DNA of 64,000 bases, from positions 242,040,584 to 242,104,583 of the forward strand of contig NC_134570.1 in assembly GCF_050947875.1 (NCBI RefSeq), written 5' to 3'. The notes under the pieces were generated by a model. It saw only the letters and a program-made list of their open reading frames with translations, was not told where the DNA came from and made no database searches. Made by a program: the position numbers and the translations under genes. Shown here in pieces: positions 33,912-44,666 of the stretch (its first letter is position 1; each line of letters opens with the position of its first letter). Origin of the DNA: Dermacentor variabilis. Taxonomy: Eukaryota; Arthropoda; Arachnida; Ixodida; Ixodidae.

Positions 33912-35850
33912 GGTTGGTTGGTTACAAACTTTATTTCTATTTACAAGAGAGCCGCGAGCTGAGCCCTAAGGGCCCAGCCCTTACAAAGTCTAGGGGGCGG
34001 TCCCTAGTCCGGGACCCCCGTGGCTTCTGCAGCGGCTTTGGCTCGGGCCACCAGGGCACGTTGTTCCTGGAGGGTTGAGCAGCCGAGCAGGGTGGCCTCC
34101 CAGTCCTCTCGGGTAGGGTGGGGGTTTGGGGGGAAAGCAGGGTTAGAGGGGCATGCCCACACCATGTGGTATGTGTCCGCAAACACCTCCCCACAGTGCG
34201 GGCACTCGCCCGAAAATGCCGGGTTGAAGTGTTTCAGCACCGCCGGGCACAGTGCTGTATTTGTGTAGAGACGGAGAAGCCAGCGCTCCTCCGTCTTATT
34301 GAGGCCTTTGTAAGGGGGGAAGTATCGGCCGTGATTAAGCTGATACAGCTGTACGATTTCTTTAAAGGTGATTGCCGGTTTGAATTCAGGGACCTCGTCG
34401 ACGGGTGATAGAGGCGACGCCCGAAAATGAAGCGCGCGGGCTGTATCGTCGGCTACTTCGTTCCCCTCTATTCCCTGATGAGCTGGGGCCCAAATAATGG
34501 AGCGCCGGGGTTGGAATCCCTGGTTCTCACATTTCTTAAGGATTTGGAAGGCCCGATATGAAATTTGGCCTTGTTCTATATTGCGGCAAGCGCCCCTCGA
34601 ATCAGTGATGATGACCCGAGACGCTGGATCTGCGGCAGCAAGTGCGATGGCCACCTCCTCCGCGTAAGTAATATTGGGGGCCCGGAAAGTGAGACCATTA
34701 ACGGGTGTGTTTTGATGGACGACTGCCGCCGTAAACCAACCCCCGTGGTGAGGTCCGGCAGCGTCCGCATAGAATACTCCCGGGCGATCTCCATATGTTC
34801 TGGTGATCCTTGTAGCGCGCGCTTGGCGGCGGCCCTCGTGAGTATCTCGTGTCACGTTGTAAGGAAGAGGGTTCACCTTTAAGGTGAGACGCCATGCGTC
34901 TGGCAGTGAGACTCTGGGTTCCGTGTGGGTTATATATCGGATGTGCAAGCGGGACAAGAGGCGGCTTCCCGCTGGTGTTTTGCTCAACCGCAAGAATTGA
35001 TTGTTAAGATGAGCCTCGCGTAGTTCCCCAAAACTATTCGTCATCCCCAATTCGAGGAGACGTTTGTTGGACGTAGTTATGGGAAGATCGAGGGCTCTCT
35101 TATAGATTTTGCGTAAAATCACCTCAAGGGCGTTTTCATCGCATTTGCGTAGGTGGAGATAGGGCGCCGAGTAGAGTATTCGGCTGGTTACGAATGCATT
35201 CGCTAGCCGCAAAGCGTCTTTGAATCGCAAGCCCCCCTTTTTATTGGATACCCTGCGGATCATACGACCCACTTGGTCCCCCACCTTACGGAGCTTTTGA
35301 AGAGTGGTATCAATTTTGCGGTTCCTATGTATGCAAAGGCCCAAAACTCGGATCTCGTCGCGTTCCGGGATGGGGCCTGTACATAGGGATAGGTTGAGTT
35401 TAGTGGTGCACTTCGGGTTGGGTCGTAAGTGCACAAATTCCGATTTGGTCGGGGAGCATTCCAGGCCGCATCGGCGGGCATATTCGTCCACAATAGCCGC
35501 CGCATGCTGCAGGTTGGCCTCGATTGCTCCAACCGATCCGTGAGTAGCCCACAATGTGATGTCATCGGCGTACAGAGCATGCTGCACGCCTGGGACCTCA
35601 CCCAGTAGGGCAGGGAGCTTCATCATGGCCAGATTGAAAAGGAGTGGTGAGAGTACCGCTCCCTGCGGGGTACCTCGCGTACCGAGCTGGTACGGGCCAT
35701 GTTCCGTGTCTTGTATCCGGATAAAGGTTTGGCGGTCTGTGAGGAATTGTTTAATGTAGTTGAAGGTGTTGAATCCACAGTCTACCTGGGATAAGTGGGT
35801 TAGGATGATTTCGTGCGTGACGTTATCGAAGGCACCCTTTAGGGCGCGCC
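33912..35850 (-). mobile_element. LINE-D, 5'-truncated LINE with RNase H, inserted in hAT-2
   Basis: The 3' end reads AATAAAGTTTGT followed by an (AACC)n tail at 33912-33925 (seen as ttggttgg on plus). The 5' end is truncated within the RT domain near 35850, at 'LKGAFDNV'. RT followed by RNase H places it near the I/R1/LOA side of the LINEs. This is a different lineage from LINE-A and LINE-B, whose visible parts show no RNase H. Confidence 0.9.
34004..35850 (-). pseudogene. LINE-D reverse transcriptase and RNase H, open but 5'-truncated
   Basis: An uninterrupted frame of about 615 codons; the first ATG is at 35626 but the frame is open to 35850. In order: RT motif A remnant (LKGAFDNV), 'TRGTPQGAVLSPLLFN' (motif B), 'ALYADDITLW' (YADD catalytic box), thumb, RNase H ('FYADAAGPHHGG' with the first catalytic Asp, 'TYAEEVAIALA', 'IITDSRGA', 'IIWAPAHQGIEGNEVADDTAR'), and a C-terminal zinc region (CPHCGEVFADTYHMVWAC). 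No frameshift is visible, so the insertion is recent. It lacks the endonuclease and start of RT and so cannot move on its own. Confidence 0.92.
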
Positions 35851-37293
35851 ACGATGTCCGGCTCGCTTTTACTTCCCCTCTTCCGCTCGCTCCGAGAAGC
35901 CGCTGCGAAACATCCCGTTATGTTTCACGCTTTCCTTCTTAACCTCGAAAGTTTCATAAAACTGTTGTTGTTGCGTGACTTCATGTTACAAGTACAGTGT
36001 CTGTATCAGCTGCACAGAATTTTATAAAGAAAAGGTGAATTTTGTAAGGATATTTCCCGATCGAGATTCTATGAAGTTATGTCTTTCTGTGATTACTAGG
36101 AACTCGGTAGCGCGAAAAATATGGCAGATAAAGTAATAACCATATCCTTAATAATCCCGTAATTAGTACTTATAGAGGAAGTACTTCAATTCGAGAATTG
36201 AGGACTTAAAGTCATGTTATTAACTCAACAAAAACTTCTTAAACAAGATCGTTTTGGGTGCTAAAAGCTACAGTGCTTTGGCACTGCGGGCGGCACCCAG
36301 TATATGGCAGCAGCGAAAGAAATATGAAATAGTGGACCAGTGACGTTGATCCCTTAATCATCTCCATTGCGAGTGCAGACCAACAGTAGTGCAAGCTTTC
36401 GCTGGCACGGGCTTCATCGCGGCCTTTTCTTTCTTTTTTTTTGTGATGCCAAGAATCGACGCAAAGCGTGCTCTATTCTGTTCCCAATCTTGCGGTGGTA
36501 CCGCAGCTCGGTTAATCACGTTTGTTAGTAAAGCAGCAAATGAAAACAAGGCTTTATTGATCAGAATGAAGAGAACTCGTAATTGTCATAGCATTGGCGC
36601 CCGCGCAGCAGGGAGGCAGGTAGCGTTTTCCAATATGGTGGGGAGATCAGCGTCACTGACAAACAATTTAATTTTCGTTTTCGTTCAAGGCTGCCCACAG
36701 ACAAAATACTGCGTGCCATAGTGCCTACGACGATTTTTGTGAAGTTGTTGTTGGGCAAGATATGAATGTCGGGCTTCAATTTTGCAAATGCAATATTGCC
36801 GCTAAAATTGGTAATTAAACTTTATTATAAAGATATTTTTGTTACTTGTGACGTGAGCCATATTTTCCACGATGCCGCATTTGTATTGGCTGCCAAGCCT
36901 TACAGTCTGACAGATGTGCACGTGGGCTTATCACACGTTATCAGTGCAGCATCCTGTGTTACTTGGCGCAGGAAAAACAGCGTGTATATTTGCTGCATTC
37001 GCGATCTCTGGGAAAGAAAGCGAAGGAGAGGGGGACCCGGGGAACGTGCGCGGTATCCAAGGCGGCTGTACTGGTGCTGAAACCCGGAAATTGTCGATAT
37101 CCTCGCCTTCCTCGACTACATCAGGGGGGGGGGGGGTGACAGAAGACCTATGGGCCCCGGGTGCCAGACGACCTAGCTACGCCAATGGCCAGAGCACTTC
37201 GGGGCTTCGGTGGCACATAAGGCACGAGTGTGCCATAGTGTCCAATGTCGATGCGCGATCGCATGTCAAACCTAAACTGTACGAAACTACTGC

Positions 37294-38980
37294 GCATCCA
37301 AAAAACAGATTCGAAACCGAAATTCGCGTCAGCCTTTATTGCATGAATGCGTACATTGTGATTTACATAAGTCACGGAGTTAACGATCACTTTATGTAAA
37401 CTTAATATTAATGTACCACCTTCATAAAGCCATCAGGTATGCGTTTTTAGATGACAAAGCATAAGGTGACCTGTACTCCTTTTCAGCTCTTTCAATAGTA
37501 ATTGCGCTGGCCACATTGACCAGTAGCAACATGGCGGCGCCCTAGCGGTTCCCACTTTTCCGGCCCAGCTTTTCCTCTAGAGTTGTTCTACTAACTCTAT
37601 GAGGGTCAGTATAGGCCGCGTGCACCGCCTATAGAGGTTGAGGGGCTTTATATAGAGGCGCCACTGATGGCCACCTAGCGGGCGCTTCCAACAATACGCG
37701 CGTGAGCAGTAGCAGACGACAACGCTTTGCAGCAAGGGTGACTGAAGTTCGCGGCTGCGATTTGTCCTTTCTTCGAGCGCCAGAATGCTTCATCTGCGGT
37801 GACAGCTGTAGGGAAGACGCAGACCTCTGTGGGAGTGGGTATGAACAAGATGTTACCGGTGTTTGGGGCAACATGGGCCACATACGCGCCAGGTGCGTCC
37901 CGCAGACAAACGCCATGAAGACCATTTACATGAAGTGGAGCTCATGTAAACTAGCCGACAAATTTTGTTGACTAATGCGATGCCTCGACTGTGTTTTTTT
38001 TTAAATTCTACCCTTGTCGTAATGCTGCTTCTGCACCTCAATAATAAGCACCCGTCGTTAGTGCATACTTAGATAACAAATCCGCACGGTGCGATGTCTG
38101 CATATGCCGTTGTGATTTTTCTGCCGATGAATACATGTGACGCCGCCGAATAAGTGTAGTGAAAGTCGCCTGAAGAAGAATAATTGCGAATTTATTGATA
38201 GAAACGCGTACACTATAGTCAACGAAGCCACCAAACGCACGGGTTAATAAAAGCGCGTGTTAGCGCTGTACCGCCGATGAACTGCCGTTCGCGCTGCAGT
38301 TTTTGCAATTTTAAATTCCCTAAGGGAGCTGCTTGGAAACGTACAAAGCTATAGTCTGACTAACTTTGCAGTACTTTTTTTAAATGTTACTAGAGAGAGG
38401 TGCCACATGATATATTTAAAGGCAGAGCAGCGCCAGTCAAATTAGATCCAGCGCTGGCGGCAAGGCCGGGTTCAGTCCTATGCGGCGTAAGCATAATAAT
38501 AAATAATTCAGTGAGTACAAAATTCACTTGCAAGAAGCGACTACGTTGTGAAACAAACAAATCACTTGGCGTGTTAAGTCTGCTCAGACAGCATCAAGGT
38601 GTGATGACTTACCAAACGTGACGCGAACTATTCAGCGAAAAATGGATCAGCGAAAAATGGAATAAAAATACCATATGCAGCAACTATTAGCAATTCTCGC
38701 CCTGAGCTACCTATTTTCTAAACACATTTCCCAAAAAACCACAATATCTAAGATGCCCTCGGGAGAAATGAATAAAGCTGTTAAAGAAGCACTTGCTTGG
38801 TGTCATTCCGATAAGACACAGCGTGATTTATACCCTTTACAAACGAGGCAGGGTGAAAACATCGCAGCTCAAAAGAATCAAGAGTTATGCATGAAGCAAC
38901 TAGCAACAGTTAAACATGTGCGAAGCCAAGCATAAAATAGATGTAAAAACATGAAGTGCGCGACAGCTGGTGCGAGGATT
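37294..38980. other. Mostly unassigned; two weak ORFs
   Basis: 37702-37971 (+, 89 codons) is Cys-rich ('PECFICGDSCRED' ... 'NMGHIRARCVPQ'), so a small zinc-binding module is possible. 38675-38935 (+, 86 codons) contains 'DLYPLQTRQGENIAAQ'; it has a hydrophobic start but no known match. Neither has splice or promoter support. 37500-37620 resembles part of the palindrome spacer in reverse complement. Confidence 0.3.
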
Positions 38981-39103
38981 CGCATTGTGTTTTATGGTAA
39001 AGCTACAGAAGTTTGCATTATGTGGCCCGGTATACCGGGCCACATAAAACTAACAATTTCAGTTCTTGCAAACTTCTGTAGCTTTACCATAAAACACAAT
39101 GCG
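38981..39103. repeat. Nested double hairpin
   Basis: Outer arms 38981-39017 and 39067-39103 are 37-bp perfect inverted repeats (starting 'cgcattgtgttttatggt'). Inside lies a separate 30-bp perfect palindrome, 39018-39047, centred on 'cggtataccg', followed by 19 unpaired bases. No coding capacity. Confidence 0.9.
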
Positions 39104-39664
39104 CTCGTGCAGTCGTGCTGCCTAGCTAGCCGAACGCGGTAAAGAAGCGGAAAACAAGTAAGCGGCAAACGGCATTCCGAACTTTAGCGAAATGCCTTTA
39201 AACAGAATGTTGCACTGCAGACGAACTTCGTCGCTTACGCGACTAACTACAATCGAGTAAATAAATAATAATAAAAAAGGAAAAACACCGAAACGACAAA
39301 GGAAAGGATGAGAACAAGAAATTTCGCGCCGAAGCGACGATCCATTGCCACCGTTGCTCCTGCTATGAGGCTTTGCGGGGAATAATTAGAACCGTATCGC
39401 CGGCACGTTTTCGCCGGTATTTGAGCCCCCCACCCTGCAACAATTCTTCTTCGACATTCTTCGGAAGCTTTGGCCATCCCACACATGCGAAGGGTGTTGC
39501 CTATTTTGCTCTGAAAACACAAATAAGACGGAGAAGCACTATCAGCGACGCAGCAAACTACGGCGTGCTACGGCGCGCGGCTCGCTCCTCTCCCATGCGT
39601 TCTGCGCAAGGCCGCCACCAGTGGCGCGGCCATCGGTGTGCACGCCGCGTATTCTATGATCTCG
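39104..39664. other. No gene recognised
   Basis: Short chance ORFs only. The sequence is flanked by the nested hairpin and a LINE 3' fragment. Confidence 0.4.
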
Positions 39665-39950
39665 TGATGTGCGTCACAGGAAGTGCTCCAATTGCAACAC
39701 ATCCCTTAACGTATATCATTTACTGTGGCCGTGCTCGCAAGCTCACGTAAACTACGAACAGGACAAGCGCAAGTTTGAAGAAGCAATCCGAAGCGAAGAA
39801 CTCGCTCCCCAACTCTGGGCCGTCCAGCAGGTCCACGCCGCCGCCAGGAAACTCAACCTCCCGGTTCCGTCGTGGGAGACGCCCACTCCATGAGAGCCCA
39901 AGCTCTCGTGGCCTGCAGGACCTGAATAAAGTTGATTTCCTTCCTTCCTT
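39665..39950 (+). mobile_element. LINE-E, 3' end fragment with (TTCC)n tail
   Basis: C-terminal zinc region 'CSNCNTSLNVYHLLWPC' (C-x2-C...H-x4-C), then 'HVNYEQDKRKFEEAI' and a stop at 39891. It continues into a short 3'UTR with AATAAA and a TTCC microsatellite at 39937-39950. Strongly 5'-truncated. Confidence 0.8.
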
Positions 39951-42949
39951 CGTAAGCGTCATTTTGACGATGCGTGACGTTGCGCTGGGCCGCCATTGCT
40001 GAGATTTTCCGCCATAATTTTTGCTGCGACGAGCCGCGCAAATTATGCTAATGAGCAGCCATATGCAATGGCAGCCGAGAGGAATGCGTATCGCCACATT
40101 TTCCCCGTCGTTTGGCGCCACGAAAATCTTTTGTTCATAACGCGTGCTCATATAGTATTTGCATAGCTCTCGGGTGGTGTTGCCTAGCTGAGAGAAGGTG
40201 AGAAAGGAGGACAATTAAGTTGGCTTTACCGGATGTGACGTCACATTGTTGTTTATTTTTGCTTTTATGAAATAACTACTCTCGAACTCAGACGGCATGG
40301 CTCGCGTCTCGTTCGCGCGCGTAAGTATGGATGTGGTCCGCTTTTAGTTTTTGGCGAATGCTTAGAAGCTTCAAGTTGCGGACACTGCGGTGGGCCAGGG
40401 CTTGATGACATTTGTTGCCCAGCTGCTGTTGCTACCGCGACGTACTTGGAGCAACGGTAAGTGTTGTGCGATTACCCGTTCTCTTGCTGACACGTAAAAA
40501 AACCGGTTGCGCATTTGAGCTGTGGTCGATGTGATCTCGAAATTCGAAGGAACACGAAACGGTTGTCGCAGGTCCCGCAGTGATCGCAGTATAATTTATT
40601 CGTTCGTGCCTTCAACACTGCAGTTCCTACGCGTTGCACTGATGTAAAAAAATGAACAAAAAAAACAGGGACATCTTCCACGCGCCAGAAATGCATGCAC
40701 TCAACTAGCGTGGATGTCGTCCTATGATGTTTATCGCGTTCTTAAGTCCATTTTTCTCCATCTCTATAGGATGACTACGCTATGCCCTTCTTATTTACCC
40801 ATGCAGCGCATTGCTGCATTTAATTACCTTTCTCACTGCTGACCGCGGTATGGGCGTCAGAGGCTTTCATTCGTTGCATTGAGATAACGGAGGCGTATTT
40901 CTTTCACTTAAAGCTTCTTAGTAGCTCCTTTGCGAGCCGTGGAGTTAAATCATACAATGCGTACGTTGCGAGCGAGCTGGTAAACGAAACCACTTCACTG
41001 CTGCTGCTACTATCACTTTTACGGGAACTTTCAAAATTAAACATATATATATTAGTATGAATCGGCTTACCAAGCTTTATATGCACGTCCGTTGCTTTCG
41101 TTCATAGATCATGTGCGTAGCTTTGCAACCGTGACCGATATTGTAAGAACAGCAAGAAGACAGATGACACAAGTAATGCGTCTGCTTTAATTGTTGCCTG
41201 TGCTGTTTTTAGAATATCAACCAACTCCGCGCAGTCGTGCTGTTTACAGCTAAAACGTGTTTTTTCTTGTTGCATGAGGAACATTTGCTTCTAATTGTGG
41301 CAGTAACGTTGTGAATTGTCTTCGGCCCAGATCGCTGACTGTGTGCAAACTTGTCTAATTTGTTTCACTTTGCTGGTGTCTTTACAGCTTCTGCTTATTT
41401 ACTCTGCCCGCACCTTATATTTGTTGTGTTTATCGAGACCTGGCCTGTCTCTGCCTCGTTGAAGACAAATGGACACAAGTACTGGTTGCTGTTGGTTTGT
41501 TTGGTTTGCTCAGTCTGAGCGTGGTATGTATATCCATTTGCTAAAAGGGTATGCAGCTGCATCTAATGGAGGTACTGCTGCATCTAAAGGTAGATTTAAT
41601 AAGTAGTGGTTTGAGCGAGAATTAGTTGGTTTGAGTGATGTATGACACCAGAGAGTTATTGTTCTAGAAAGGAGACAAAGCTAGTCCACAAATTTAAGAT
41701 ATGGAGATGCTTAACCATTTAAGTGTTCTAAGTTGCCATGAAGTGTTACACACATTTAAAATTTCAGTTGCAAAAGACATAGTAGAAGAAGAATCCAGAG
41801 GATTTGCTGCCAGATGTCTTGAGACAATAAATTGTAGAGAAAGCATTATAGTGTGAGCTGCCAATGATTGTCGTCAGGTCTAACCCATTTTTCTATATAG
41901 CCACTGTTGCTTCATTGTCTGTTGCCATCAGATGCTTGTTATAAACAAAAAATTGAGCTGCATGATTCCCCTGATTTTTCTCGCTCATAAGATACAAATG
42001 TTTTGATTTCAGCTGCCTTGGGGCCTCATGGTAGAAAACGAGTTTTTATTAGCCAGTTGTCAGCTTCTAAGATCATGTGCTTTGTAATGTGGGTGTTTTA
42101 AAGGATGCTACACGTCTGCCATCATAACTGTGAGTGCTGCTGCCTAGCACTCCCACGGCTATGCTCAGTACATATACGCAGCTATCCAAGAAAATTGACA
42201 TTGGGACAACTGCCGTTGAAGCTCACTTGGTAGAGCATTGCAAGCACAAGGCAGAAAACGTGGGTTCAGCTTCGTTGTCTCTTATGCAAAGCATTATCAT
42301 GAGCTGTCTCCTGGCTTCTTCGTACATCCAGTCAGATAGGCTCAATAATAGTTAGTAATGTGCCTGATGGTGGGTCGTTAATCAGGGTCCTTAGTGCAGC
42401 AGCCCAATTCTTTACCCATTAGGCTAAAGATGCATGCATAGCGTGCCAGATTAATCTCATTGGTTCTCTCGTAGCAGCTAATTTTTTCAGATGTTATGTG
42501 ACACAGAGTTTGGGATTCACCCGTTTCAGCTCAGATGCAACAAAGCAGGTGTTGTGTCTATTTCGGTGAGAAGTGTGTGCAGTTGTTTTGGTTTCTCTGT
42601 GTTGACGTAGTGTGCTTTGTATTTCATGTGGTGTTAGGCATTACCTCAATTGCAGCTTCAATGCTGTGCCCATAAATGCAGTTGTAGGTAGGTGCTCAGG
42701 AGTAACGGGAAGCTCATTCTTCCTCATTCTCTCTTGCATTCAGCAGGTAGTGCGTCCAGTTTAGTGCCATGCACCTGTGTGGGGCATTTCCTTGTTCTTA
42801 TTCTGCTGATGTGTTGCACATAGGGGGAAAGTCAATCCTCTACATCATGGTTGTCAGTGTCGCTGAATACAGTGCAGTCTCAGTCTTGCTGCCTTGAAAT
42901 GTCATAAGAGGTGACATCTGGGGTAAAGTAGCATCTTGCTGTACCTTGT
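39951..42949. other. Unassigned sequence with a CRE-containing repeat
   Basis: 40186-40265 carries a cAMP-response-type palindrome (TGACGTCA at about 40237). It shares about 80 bases with the reverse complement of 63185-63265, so it is a repeat. Good-looking donor sites follow at 40319 (gtaagtat) and 40458 (gtaagtg), but no coding exon can be tied to them. The rest is AT-rich with no recognised content. Confidence 0.35.
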
Positions 42950-42951
42950 CA

Positions 42952-44666
42952 TCGGGCATAGCCAAGGTTGTGGTTGTGCAACCCAAGGATCCTGGAACTT
43001 TCTGTGGGACCAATGGCACCGATGTTGAAAAGTGGGTGGCTATGTACGAACGTGTGAGTGGAATCAACAGATAGGACCCCACGCGTGTGCTAGTTAACCT
43101 GTTGTTCTACCTAAGAGGCACGGCAAAGGTGTGGTATGAAAACCACAAAGAGGAGCTAACCAGCTGGGACCAATGCAAAGAGAAGTTGACAGAGTTGTTT
43201 GGCAAACCAGCCGGCCGTAAAATTGACGCAAAACAGGAACAGGCCTCCTGTGCCCAATCCCCCACGGAGTCCTATCTCTTGTACATCCAAGGCATGCTGG
43301 CACTTTGTCGTAAAGCAAACCCGATCACGACATGACAGAAGCTGAGAAGGTCGGGCCTGTGCTTAAGGGTTGCTGACGACGCCTTTAATCTGCTCATGTG
43401 CAAAAGCTGCTTTACAGTTAATGTTATCTTTAAAGAGTGCCGACAATTCCAGCACGCCAAAAGCCGATGCGTCTTGCAACCATTCGCCAGACTTCCCACT
43501 ACTGCTGCAATGCCAACATGTGAAGATCAACCCACACAGCAGCACGTGTCGCCATCGGAAGATGTGGTGCGAATCGTTGACGTGAATTGGATGCGATGGC
43601 GCGTGCATTTCTGTTCGCCTATCCCTGATGCTACAACATTTTCAGTCCCCTTCTTACAAGCCATCATTCACCAGGAACTTGAAAACATTGGCTTACGTTC
43701 TGTCTGTGCTGTTGCCAATCCCAGAGCTAACAAACGCCCTTCTACTATTTTTGCTCCACCCCGATGCTTCTCTCCGCGTTATCGCAACCCGACTGAGTAG
43801 AGAACTGCGGACGACCAGCCGATATGTTTCACCTGCTGCCACATTGGTCATGTCGCCTGATACTGTCACAACTCATGGCCCTTAACACTTCTCATGCCAA
43901 CCAACCTGAGCCGTTTTGATGAAAATGCCCGCAATGTTTCGCCCACCGCCGAATCTAACAGCGCCAACTCTGCTAGGAACATGTGGTACAGTCGCTCACC
44001 ATCGCCGCACGGACACCAGTCTCGTTCACTGCAAACACGTCGCCCATCTTCGCGTTCGCCACAGCCACGTCGCCTTTCGTCCCCTGTGGCGTTTGGCCGC
44101 ACCTGTTCGTAAAACTAAGAAATGCAGCCCTCGGAGGAGGTGCATTGCCTAATGCTGCAGCAAATCCTCTGTCTATGCACACAAGGAGAAGTGTAATTGG
44201 CGTTAAAATAGACAGCATAGCTGTCCAAGCACTCATCGACAGTGGAGCCTACATACCTGTGATGAGTGCTAGCCTGCTTAGTCGTTTAAAGAAGGTCCTC
44301 ACCCCAGCAGCTGCCCGAGTGCTTCATATGGCTGACGGTGGAATGCTGGTACTTGGAATGTGTACTGCAAGTATAGCTGGCCGCCCTACTTCTGTTCTCT
44401 TTGCTGTGAGCAACATCTTCCCTCACAACGTTATCCCAGGATTTGACTTTTTATCCACTCATTCTGCTCTCCCCGACTGCACGGCCGGCGTTCTTCAGTT
44501 AGAACTGCCTCAACTCGCCGATGCTCAGAGCACCGCCCCACCGCACTTGTGCTCGCTTCGTGATGTGCGTCTGTCACCCGAAGCAGTTACTTACGTCACC
44601 TTGACCGCCCAGCCACAGGTTCCTGATGGTGAATATGTGCTTCGCCCCATCATCGATGTGCTTTGA
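42952..44666 (+). pseudogene. Gypsy-B gag and protease
   Basis: Capsid: 'AKVVVVQPKDPGTFCG' near 42960, then 43087-43335 ('FYLRGTAKVWYENHKEELTSW'), with a stop at 43073 and another at 43333. The knuckle region near 43830 ('PICFTCCHIGHVA') is broken by a stop. Protease lies in frame 43983-44666: 'VQALIDSGAYIPVMSAS' carries a D-S-G active site, followed by 'NVIPGFDFLSTHSAL'. The protease domain is still open. Confidence 0.82.

Larger units (their letters stand above)
33583..37195. mobile_element. hAT-2, 3.6-kb hAT-like element with 8-bp target duplication, host to a nested LINE
   Basis: Element 33591-37187 begins 'cagtggcgtagcaacagg' and ends 'ctagctacgccaatg', one base off the perfect inverted terminus. 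It is flanked by 'gccagagc' at 33583-33590 and 37188-37195. The left arm keeps the single-copy site near 25330. Both ends match hAT-1, so hAT-1 is a deletion derivative of the same family. Without the inserted LINE it is about 1.66 kb. No transposase frame was seen, so it is probably non-autonomous. Confidence 0.93.
30453..37293 (-). repeat. Right arm of the giant inverted repeat
   Basis: Reverse complement of 25228-29544. It is interrupted by the 3.6-kb hAT-2 element, so the outer 100 bases of the arm lie at 37188-37293. The match ends near 'gtacgaaactactgc' at 37293. It lacks the SINE and hAT-1 and preserves their empty sites. No target-site duplication could be recognised at the outer edges of the two arms. 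Confidence 0.95.

Noticed and set aside
34004..35626. Host RNase H or telomerase-like gene
   Set aside because: YADD RT, RNase H and a terminal C2HC motif in one frame with a microsatellite tail identify a LINE.
25228..37293. Giant palindrome as an assembly mirror artefact
   Set aside because: The arms differ by substitutions, and each has private insertions with target duplications while the other keeps empty sites. A mechanical mirror would not give this, though long reads should still confirm it.
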